Below are positions 47,278 through 55,802 of a DNA stretch of 64,000 bases, piece by piece (position 1 is the stretch's first letter; every line of letters begins with the position of its first letter). A program made the translations under genes and the position numbers. Origin of the DNA: Elymus sibiricus (Eukaryota > Streptophyta > Magnoliopsida > Poales > Poaceae); NCBI GenBank assembly GCA_039707655.1, contig CM077666.1:400043886-400107885 (forward strand). Reading direction: 5' to 3'. The notes under the pieces are model-generated. The model saw only the letters and a program-made list of their open reading frames with translations. It made no database searches and was not told where the DNA came from.

Positions 47278-47767
47278 GCTATGTGGGACCAGTCATCATT
47301 TTTTCTATGATGGTGACCATCACCAACAAGCAACAGTTACGATGTTGTCGTTTGTCCGGTTAACGATTCTGACATGTGGGCCCAATGTAGTGCTGACATG
47401 GATTCTGGCAAGCGGGTCCATATGTGGGTGACGTGGCTTCTTACATATGGGACCATACGCTGGTGACGGCGTGCATAACCGTCACAGTTTATAGAAGTGG
47501 TCAATTTGTTTTATATTGTATTTGCGGGCATATTTGATACAAAATTGTAATGTTTGACAATTTTAATATGAATCTACGCAAAATTTGAATTTAAATGCAA
47601 ATTGAGCTCTCGCTGCTTTTATTAAACCACAAACTTGACAATTGTCAAACAGACTGTCTAAGACATTACAATAACCAACCATGGGACAGGGCCGCAATAT
47701 AAAGTTAGACACACGACTCAGTTTCATGACCATCAAAAAAATGCATCAGTATGATGGAGGTGTTTGT

Positions 47768-48331
47768 TCAGCTATAGGCATGGCATCCTGGCACCGCAAC
47801 ACTGACGATGAACCTAAGAAAGACATCAAGTTTATGAAGCCTCTTTTCGAGAGCCAAGGTTTTCTCTTCCTTCACATTCTTGACGACTGCAAGATTTTCC
47901 TCCTGCTCTAGGAGGTCAGTGTTGATAGATTGAATACGGTTGTGCTGATTTAACATGCTCAATTTCAGATCCTCAATTTCATCCTGCTGCTCTAGAAGGA
48001 CGTTCGTGATACCTTCAAGTACTTTTTGCTGCTCTAGAAGGGTAATCTTCACAGATTCAAGTTGATGATGCGCATTTGGCAAGAGATGCTTCACAGCTTC
48101 ACGCTCTTGCTGCTGCTTTGCCAGGGCCTTCTTGATAGCTTCTAATTCTAGCTACTGTCATGCCAGGGCCTTCTTCATAGCATCTAGTTCGTCACGCTGG
48201 TTTGCGAGGGCGTGCTTGACGGCTTCTGGTTCTTCCTGCTACACCGCCAGGGCATTGATGACTGCTTCAGAATGTTGTTTCTAGGGCCCAGGACTTGCAG
48301 TAAGGTCATCATTTGGGAATCCTAACTTTCC
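47768..48331 (-). pseudogene. Coiled-coil repeat gene fragment
   Basis: The minus-strand frame from a good splice acceptor (TTTTTTCTGTAG, exon start 48331) to a TAG at 47768 encodes tandem 14-residue units of the form E-A-V-K-x-x-L-x-x-Q-x-x-x-L, at least eight in a row. Fourteen residues are two heptads, so the product would be a long coiled coil, followed by a charged segment and a short hydrophobic end. Four in-frame stops in the upstream half (one near 48285, the others between 48145 and 48240) break it. No upstream exon was found in the next kilobase. The family is not recognised; a gene fragment carried by a transposon is possible. Confidence 0.5.
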
Positions 48332-48339
48332 CTACAGAA

Positions 48340-49542
48340 AAAATATATACAGATTGAGGACTAAAACCCTAACCTATCTACTAGCTGGAGCTGAGGCATT
48401 AGGATTCTCCTCCTTGCCACCGACTGCCAGAACGGCAGGTAGAGGGAAGACGAATCCACAGGCTTGCAGATGGAGATCGAGGGAAGGAAGAATTTGTTAT
48501 AATCGCCTTGCGAGATGGGAAAGGAATATGTAAGATTTACCGAAAAAGGCTTCCGTCCCGCTTTATATATAAAGCAACGATCATCATACAAACGATCCAT
48601 ACAACACGATGCCACACACACCCGAGGCAAGATACAAAGGTGTTTCGGTTCAGACACACCACACCATACAACTCCAAGTGGAACAACAAATGGACAATAA
48701 GCATGACTATGGAGACGATGAAGCTCTAAACCGTGGACAAGCACCGCGAAGACACGAGGCTGAGCGCCGACGTACCATGAGCTCTACGACGGTGCTTTCA
48801 TGAAGGGCACGACGCCAGAGCGCCGCCAGCGCCCGATCCAAAGGATCAAGGTTTTCACCTAGAGCAACATGGAGGAAAAGGAGCAACCGCGAGGAAGCCT
48901 TCAAGAAAGGGGGCGACACCCACGGATGCGGCCATTGTCGGTCTGGCCAGAGGCAGACGAGGTTTTCACCCCGGCACACATGCTCCTCCCCCGTCCTGGG
49001 TATAGCACGCCAACCACCAGAGACCATGCCGCCCACACGACCATGGTCACTGACCAACACCTGAGTCATGAGCTCCGCCCACGAGTCCATGACTCCCACC
49101 ATCCGGGCCGCCGCCCGACCACTGGGTGCTCCAGATCCCCGCCAAAAGCACCGGCCTTGCGTCGTCCGGCAAACCCCAACTGCCGATGAAGCCGATAACG
49201 CCTGCCTGGACCAAGGCCGAACTAGCACCCAGAGCACCAGGCTGGGAAAGGGGAGTGGCAGGAGTGGACCATGTCAACGGCCAGCGCACCCCCGCGTCGG
49301 CGACGGGTAGCCCAAACCGAGTCAGCGCTACCCATCAGTCCCGCCAGACTCCCCACTCGCACACCCTTGTGCCGCCCTGCCATGGCGCTCCGGCCAGACC
49401 CGCACACGTCCACACCCAACCGCCCGTCCAACGACGCTGAGCGCCAGCCGACCTCAGCCACCTGCAAAGGAGGGCCACCCAGAGCACCACCACGAGCTGC
49501 CGGCGGACGCGCATACGCTGGGACGCAAGATTTCGTTGTTCA
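48340..49542. other. Unclassified repeat-like sequence, GC-rich
   Basis: It starts with a motif CCGCTTTATATATAAAGC near 48560, then turns GC-rich to 49540. From memory such sequence recurs in Triticeae genomes and may be a minus-strand LINE-type leader and tail, but I cannot prove the class. Overlapping ORFs on both strands are low-complexity and unsupported. Confidence 0.35.
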
Positions 49543-49566
49543 CTTCTCGCACTTGTGTCCGCCCAC

Positions 49567-49894
49567 GATTTCGTCATTCACTTCTCGCACTTGTCAGTGC
49601 CTGCTCTGGAGATGGATCGGTGGAAGACGGCGGCGGCAACCTCTGAGAGTGCGCCGGATCGGCGGGTGCCCCAGCAACACGGCTTGGTTGGGGCCTCCGG
49701 CTTTAGATGTTAGGCTTTGGTGTGATGTCTGTTTGGTATTCGGCTCGGACAATCGGCACCCCTTCATCAAGTAGATAGGAGTAGCGACAGATGTTGTCAA
49801 GACGATGGCTTCAGACTACCTGTTGTATTACTTTGTAAGGTCTTTGTGAATAATTAATAAAATGACTACATGCATCGCCCAGTTTAAAAAAAAA
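49567..49894 (+). mobile_element. 5'-truncated LINE tail with poly(A)
   Basis: It ends with AATAATTAATAAAATGACT, then CGCCCAG and a short A run (49885-49894), the look of a grass LINE 3' end. The 24 bases before it (49543-49566) are repeated exactly after the A run (49895-49918), a long target duplication as made by target-primed reverse transcription. A partial third copy at 49581-49594 makes the 5' border uncertain. Confidence 0.75.
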
Positions 49895-49918
49895 CTTCTC
49901 GCACTTGTGTCCGCCCAC

Positions 49919-51190
49919 TCTTCTTCATCGTGATAGCCTGACATTGTGCCATGAACACTCCTGCCTTTGGAAAACAGAACTTGATGCCACGGGCACGGGG
50001 TGCTACTTGCGACACAAGAATCAACCTACCCGTAACGAACCTAACTAGTCTATACAAATCAATCCGTTGCTTAACACATTATAGTCAAGTCATTCGATTG
50101 CCAGGGTAAGTTATCATCCGACGATGCCGGAATGGTGTCAAAAGAAGGAACACTTGATTATTTACCACGCAACCCCTCTCGTATTGGTTCATCATCTCCT
50201 ATCTGAATTTGACTTCCCGGATATATTTGGTATAGGCTACGTGTGCATGTCGTTCCAAGCGATTCAAATATTTTATGTTCCCTCTGCAACGGATTCAACT
50301 TCAAACATATCCATCGACCATATAATTCTCTCACACTCGTTCAACACTGCTCTCGTCCATGTAAAAAAGAATACACTGCGCTGACTTCTATCAGGCGAAG
50401 ACAGTGAAAAGCGTCCACGTACGTACGTACGCATGACACGCTCAGCTCAGCTTGCTTACTTCGTCTGAATTCTGAATTCGTCTGATTGGGCTAGCCCCCT
50501 TCCATAATCCATAACGAAACGTCATCGCGGCCGTCCATGGGGTAGTTTAACGAAATGGCAACCTCAGGCTCTTAACAAAAGGAATATATCTGAAGCAAGT
50601 GTCCAGCAAGCAAAGATTCAGTGAACCAAACCGTCTGATGAATCATTCAGTGAACCAAGACCGTTCTCCGTCCCCCGGGCGTTTTATGTCTCTGCGTTAT
50701 TGCATGGATTTCTTCAAACAAATGCATGAGAGGTTCCATGTTTGGCTCCTGCTACCAGGGAGATTGGTCTACACTCCACGCACGTAGACGTACACCAAGG
50801 AGATGTGAAAACAACGGCTGGTTAATTTTACCAAGGTCACCTGTCGTGGCATTATGATTGATTTCTGGCATTCGTTGCTTTTGAAACGGGGGACCTCCAA
50901 ATTCAAAGGCAAATCGGAACCTGGGCTCGAATTTGATTCGTGGGCGCCGGAGATCTTCCTATAATTTAATTCGGATTCGACATCACATTGCCTGGCTCTG
51001 AGTCGACATGCGTGGCAGCGTCCTGCTACTACAAGCAACTCCAAGTCAAATTCGAATTGGAATTTTGTGTGGCGTGCTGCCTACAATCATGCAACTTGCG
51101 CTCTTTTTTAAACACAAACCGACTGAATACGTGTAGTGGCTGCACCCAACTTCGGTGCACCCACACAGTGAACAGTAAATTCGAAAAAAA
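49919..51190. other. Low-copy-looking spacer, no gene seen
   Basis: No ORF with recognisable features, no splice-site pattern with coding bias. A short ACGT run (CACGTACGTACGTACG) lies near 50415. Confidence 0.4.
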
Positions 51191-51518
51191 AAAATGAAAC
51201 TTTGTGGATGTGATTATGAGCAAATGTTTTAGGAGTTTGCAAAGTTTGGTCACAAAAAAACATCAAATGATCTTCATACAAAACGAAACACAAATGATGC
51301 CCTGCATCCAAGTTTACTGTTCACATGTTTCAGCACACACTTTTTTTTTGTACAGAGCTCCTCGGATGTCATTTGGCAACCAAATTTTGCAAGCACCTAA
51401 AACATTTGGTCATAATCACATCCACAAATTTTCAGATTTTTTTGAAATGTTTTGATAAGTTTTTTATCATGGGTGTACCGGGGGTGCAAAGTCCCTGGGT
51501 GCACAAAAACCACACTCT
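51191..51518. mobile_element. Inverted-repeat (foldback) miniature element
   Basis: The arm 51201-51250 (TTTGTGGATGTGATTATGAG...) pairs with 51378-51428 read on the other strand with few mismatches. Outer sequences GTGCACCC near 51156 and GGGTGCAC near 51507 may be its ends. No coding capacity. Confidence 0.65.
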
Positions 51519-51761
51519 ACTTTGAAATGTCAGCAAGAATATCAAAGTTTGAATGCCGTGTTTGGATTTAAGTGTGGATTTCTTTGCCCAGCGTCATCAT
51601 TAAGAAAAAGAAAGAAAGAAAATTCGATTTCTCCCCAGAGGACCCCTGGGCTGCGTGTCGACGTCTTCGACAGTCCGAGGTCGTCGCAGCCCGCTTAAGA
51701 AACTAGCAGTCCAATCCCACACTTGCTTGCGGCCCAAGCCCACCCATTACAAAAGGACCCC

Positions 51762-51985
51762 GATAAATTCCGAACGTTCGGATTTTAAGCATTTCATCCC
51801 GAACGTTTTTACATGGCAACTTTAGTTGACGCGAGGTGGCAACTTTAGTTGTTAAGACATGGCAACTTTGTTCCAGTTTGTTTTTTGTCAAAAAATTACC
51901 ATATTTGTCAACCTCGCGTAAACTAAAGTTGCCATGAAAAACGTTCGGGTTGTCATGCTTAAAATCCAAACGTTCGGGATTTATC
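51762..51985. mobile_element. 224-bp inverted-repeat MITE upstream of duplicated HMA5 promoter
   Basis: The left end GATAAATTCCGAACGTTCGG and the right end (minus) GATAAATCCCGAACGTTTGG are inverted. The match continues inwards through ATTTTAAGCAT and ACATGGCAACTTTAGTT. It lies about 95 bp before the TATA box at 52079. Confidence 0.8.
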
Positions 51986-52078
51986 ATTGCCGTTACAAAA
52001 TGATGCGCTGCGTAACCGAACGGTGTACGTGCAGTATTTTCCGTTCCGGCGATGCGTGCGCGCACACTCGATCGCGCC

Positions 52079-52085
52079 TATAAAT
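52079..52085 (+). promoter_or_regulatory. TATA box of upstream HMA5 first exon
   Basis: TATAAAT in the context CGCCTATAAATCTGCC, 73 bp before the ATG at 52159. The surrounding bases through AATGTTCGAA resemble those at the main promoter (55690), so the core promoter was duplicated with the exon. Confidence 0.7.
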
Positions 52086-52158
52086 CTGCCAATGTTCGAA
52101 CCATTTTTCCCACCCCCGATCAGAACCCCCAACCTAAAACCATCTCTTCACGCTCCCA

Positions 52159-52512
52159 ATGGCGGCGGCCACTCGGTCCCTCTTCCTCACATGCTTCCAC
52201 AGCAGCGGCTCAGATGAGAGCGGCCACCTCACGCTGCGGCCGCGGTACCCGTCCATGCCGCGGCAACCGAGGGCGGCCGCGGTCGCCGGCGAGGGCGGTG
52301 GAGGAGAAGGCGGGTCAGCCGTTGTCGATCTGGAGGCAGCGGAGGAGGAGGAAGAGGAGAAGGTGGCGGTGTTCGCGGTGTCCGGGATGACGTGCGCCGC
52401 GTGCGCCGGCTCGGTTGAGAAGGCAGTCAAGCGGCTCCCCGGCATCCACGAGGCCGCCGTCGACGTCCTCGGCGGCCGCGTGCAGGTCGCCTTCTACACG
52501 GCACTCGTCTCG
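52159..52512 (+). CDS. Duplicated first exon of HMA5 (N-terminal metal-binding domain)
   Basis: 118 intact codons from ATG to a consensus donor (TCG|GTGAGC). It is clearly homologous to exon 1 of the gene at 55803: the same MAA-TR-LFL start, [10 protein letters not shown] block, acidic linker and HMA domain with GMTCAAC at residues 76-82. No other ATPase exon lies between it and 55803. The donor is phase 0, like that of the real exon 1, so splicing to exon 2 at 58103 would keep the frame. In the last 44 codons I count 8 silent and 6 amino-acid differences from the downstream copy, fewer replacements than expected without selection. It is either an alternative first exon or a relic; transcript data would decide. 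Confidence 0.75.
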
Positions 52513-53010
52513 GTGAGCATCAGATACTTTCTCCTCTAATTATATTTCTGCGCCTCCGCTCGGATTGTTTTCTTTTTTCATTTTATAAGGGTCGCTCGCA
52601 TCTGTTGTGCCTGCACTTTTTTGCGTGTTTTCTCATAGGCCGTTTCCAGGTCGATTGGTTCGAGTAGGCAGCATATAATTAAATGCTTCCGCGCGGTTCT
52701 TCTGAGATTTTGTGATTGGAAATCATATACTCCACGTAGTAGCAGTACATGTTTTTGATTCTCCACCCAGTGCGTACGAGTAGATCAGTTCATCCAGTTC
52801 AGTTATTAGGTGTGGTGTGCCGGTGTGAGTGACTGCCAGTTCTCGTTTCCTGCAGGCCGTGGTTGCAAAATCCAGGCGCCTCCGCGGACATATAGGGAAC
52901 CGGATTAGGCAATTCCGGTTGTAATGCTCTCATGTTACTTGCGAGTTGCGACGAAGTCTTTGAAACAAGATCACTTTTAAATAAGATATGATAGGTTTTA
53001 AAACATCACA
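52513..53010. other. Sequence after duplicated exon, no gene seen
   Basis: Would be intron sequence if the upstream exon is used. Apart from the first bases GTGAGCA it does not resemble intron 1 of the downstream copy. Confidence 0.4.
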
Positions 53011-53236
53011 AAGTTTCAACTATTGAAATTCGATAAAAATGAAAGATAAATTCAAAAAGTTTAGTACTAAAACTTAAACCCTATACCCTAAGCCCTAAAA
53101 CCTAAGCCCACCAAGTTTCAACTATTAAAAATAGATAAAACAAAGGATAAATTCAACAGGTTTCAAATACTAAAAGTTAAACCCTGCACCCTAAACCCTA
53201 AGCTCTAAGCCCTAAACCTTGAACCCTAAGCCCCAA
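53011..53236. repeat. Two-copy tandem repeat with telomere-like CCCTAAA blocks
   Basis: A unit of just over 100 bp (CAAAGTTTCAACTATTGAAA ... CCCTAAGCCCTAAAACCTAA) occurs twice, 53011-53109 and 53112-53236. Each ends in degenerate plant telomere-type heptamers (CCCTAAA and CCCTAAG variants). Confidence 0.75.
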
Positions 53237-53560
53237 GCAAAGCAAATGGATCTTGGTAAACCTTGGTGAAAGTTAATAAAAACCTAATATTACACCCAGG
53301 CCACCCAAACAAAGGGCCTACACACCCGGAGCCAGTTGACGTGACAGTGGCCACCCCGCCGACCCAAAGGAAGCCCCTGACGACCTTGTCAATCTGCTTT
53401 TGGGGCCGCTTGTTCAAGCAAAGAACTAGAACCTGGTGAAAAGGCATGATGGCCAGGACCGACTTTACCAAGGTTAAGTGTCTGGCCTTCTCCATCATGT
53501 ATGCGCTCCATGGAGGGAGGTGATCCCGTCAACCAATGGTTGGAGAGCCGCACTTGACAA
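53226..53560 (-). pseudogene. LINE reverse transcriptase fragment
   Basis: The minus-strand frame contains KARHLTLVKSVLAIMPFHQV followed by KQIDKVVRGFLW, the well-known C-terminal part of plant LINE-1 type reverse transcriptase. Only about 90 codons are recognisable, with no polymerase core and no poly(A) end seen. A run of 18 G (53573-53590) lies just upstream in its sense. Confidence 0.75.
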
Positions 53561-53682
53561 CTTTCGAAGAGCGGGGGGGGGGGGGGGGGGAGTTTTGAAG
53601 GTACTTGATCGGGAAAGAGAACTAACTATTCTATAGGTGGGCTATTGGGTTGACTCTAAATGATGTGACAATGGGAAATACC

Positions 53683-54060
53683 CTTTGGTTCCTGGGTGTA
53701 TATACACCTCATACGGGAAAAATTGATAATTAAAAAAAGGTCAAAAAAGTTTGGAAGTTATTTTACAATAAACTTGACTTTCTTTTGCACTAGTATATAA
53801 ATTTTCACGAATAGAAAACCAGCGTTGACTTCAGGGCAGAAAAACAAAATTTATTTTCTATTATAGATCACTATTCACACTATTTTGACATAAATTTTGT
53901 CTTTTTTAAAAGAAGTCAAAGTTTTTTTCCTTTTTGTGGATTTTTTTACAAGTACAATGAAAGGTTAAGTTTATTTCAAAATTATTTTCAGAATTTGTTG
54001 ACTTTTTATTTAATTACTATTTTTTCCATATAGGGTGTATATACACCCATAGACCAAAAG
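53683..54060. mobile_element. Inverted-repeat miniature element (about 380 bp)
   Basis: The left end CTTTGGTTCCTGGGTGTATA (53683 on) and the right end, on the minus strand, CTTTTGGTCTATGGGTGTAT (54060 back) are inverted. Both continue in TATACACC palindromes. The interior is AT-rich without ORFs. Confidence 0.65.
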
Positions 54061-55689
54061 TTCCCCTCCATGTGACAATGAGATATCTTCCAGCTGTTAG
54101 CGTTACTCTAATTAGTTGATGTCATCACCAGATGTTTTTGTTTGGAGGTGTCTGTTGTTGATCATGTAGTAAAGTGCGTCCAAATTATACTTATCCAAGT
54201 TAATGAAAGAAAAATGAAAAATCCTAATGTCATTTTTTTTTTGAGGTGATCCAAATGTTATTCTTTGCGGCCGCATATGGTTAGACACGACTGCGCATTG
54301 GCGTAGCTTGGGGTGGCCTGGGTGGTCCATGGATCATTCTGAGATTTTTGCACCGACCCACTTAGGTGTAGTTCGGGCTAGAAAAGTCCAGCCAGAAAAC
54401 AACACAAAGGCCACAAACTAAGAGAAAATACCGGCGCTCAGCCATTTTAGGCCAGTTAGACTACTTGGGCCTTGGGCTTGGTCATAAACGTGGTTCAATC
54501 GTGAAACAGGACGTTTTGCTTCCTCCTAGCTCATGCTGGAAAAAAAAAAGCTCATGCTGGAGCACAAACGGTTCCAGATTCCTCAGTCCAGACTACCACG
54601 CCGACCAGTGCAGGCGGCCGGCGGCGTGCGCTCTGCCCGTGCAGCAAACGGTGCCAACCAGGGCGTGTGACGGTGTTCGGAACTACAAAGGCAGAGGTGT
54701 TGGCGATGACGCGGCTTGCGGCAGACTCTAACTGAATGCCGACGTGCAAACTCCAATCTATCGCCAACGTGCAACTATAAACTGACAAACTCAAATTAAG
54801 GTTGAGGCGAGGTGTGTAAAATTTTCAAATTTTCTGAGTGAATATCATTGCTTGCTTCAACTGAGAATTGATAAATTAATTATTTTTATTATGGTATAAT
54901 TGTAAAATAAAGAGGATCAGAGACATTGCATCTCTTTTTCTCAACCATGTAATAGCAAATAAGAAGGTCACTACAGTAGCAACTACAACGGAAGAGCAAA
55001 CTCTAGAACCAGCACAAGAGAGAGTACTTAAAAAATTGTCAATCCACTATCAGCTTCTTCTCTCTAATGGTTCCACATGAAAATGTCTCACCCGCCACCG
55101 CCCGCACACATGAAGGCGTTATCTCCATGAATAAGGTGTTCTATCTTGTTTAATACAAATTCAAGACTTTTTTTGTTCTTTTTTGGATTTTGTTTTTTAT
55201 CTAACGACCTAAAGCATCGTCGCTCAATTTCAAATACAAAGTTTCTTACCGCACATACCGCGTGGACTCTGAATTTTCGTATGATGTGAGAAACGTTATC
55301 GATTTTCACTTTTGGTAAATTCTATACTGGTATGTTCATACGTTGCGCTTGTGATGTAGGAGTGAAAAAAAAAATCATGTCAAGTGCAAAATCCTGGCTA
55401 CGCCGCTGCTGAGTCTTGGACTGCGGTGTGCGTAGGTCTTGTTCATGGGAGCTTTGGCACCGTTTGCCATGTGCTGGCCACACGACGGAACCCAAACAAT
55501 ACTGCTTGTGCCTGCAGTTTGATCTTTTTCTAGTCGGTTATACCAGAATTCTCCACCCGCCTACGCGACTGACGTGTAGGTAGCTATATGAGAATCCGAC
55601 GGGGCCAGCACTTAGCTTTAACGACGCTCTCCCGCAAGGGCAATCTCATTTTCGGTAAAAAGAAGCCCACACGATCGGCGCCCCCGCCC
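54061..55689. other. Spacer between duplicated and main HMA5 first exons, no gene seen
   Basis: AT-rich with no ATPase exon remnants. A 12-base direct repeat AGCTCATGCTGG flanks an A run near 54530-54562, a possible trace of a small retroposed insertion or slippage. Confidence 0.4.
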
Positions 55690-55696
55690 TATAAAT
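55690..55696 (+). promoter_or_regulatory. TATA box of HMA5
   Basis: TATAAAT in CGCCCTATAAATCCGG, 107 bp before the ATG at 55803, a usual distance. The ATG at 55703 would lie before the expected transcription start and so is not an upstream ORF. Confidence 0.75.
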
Positions 55697-55802
55697 CCGG
55701 CCATGTTCGAAGCACTCTCAAGCAACCCCGCAGTGATCATCGCGAGCTCGAGCGATCGCCATTCCCGCACGGAAACCCTCTCTCGGGACCCACAGGCCGC
55801 CA

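Larger units (their letters stand above)
8971..47499. mobile_element. Decayed CACTA-like DNA transposon, host of the insertion stack
   Basis: The parts 8971-9163 and 46641-47499 flank the Tat retrotransposon and join through its perfect target duplication, so they are one older element. The left end reads CACTACAAAACGTG. The right end, read on the minus strand from 47499, starts CACTTCTATAAACTGTGACG; both ends soon reach GTGACG. Inside are many GTCAC/GTGAC motifs and imperfect repeats such as GACATGTGGGCCCA, as in CACTA subterminal regions. No transposase is present. I see no clear 3-bp target duplication, and the right end could lie further out, so class and borders are tentative. Confidence 0.45.

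Noticed and set aside
48361..49774. ORFs on both strands in the GC-rich repeat-like stretch
   Set aside because: Multiple overlapping frames with low complexity and no recognisable protein family; likely repeat sequence.
53085..53236. True telomere or chromosome end
   Set aside because: The heptamers are degenerate, few, and flanked on both sides by unique sequence and genes.
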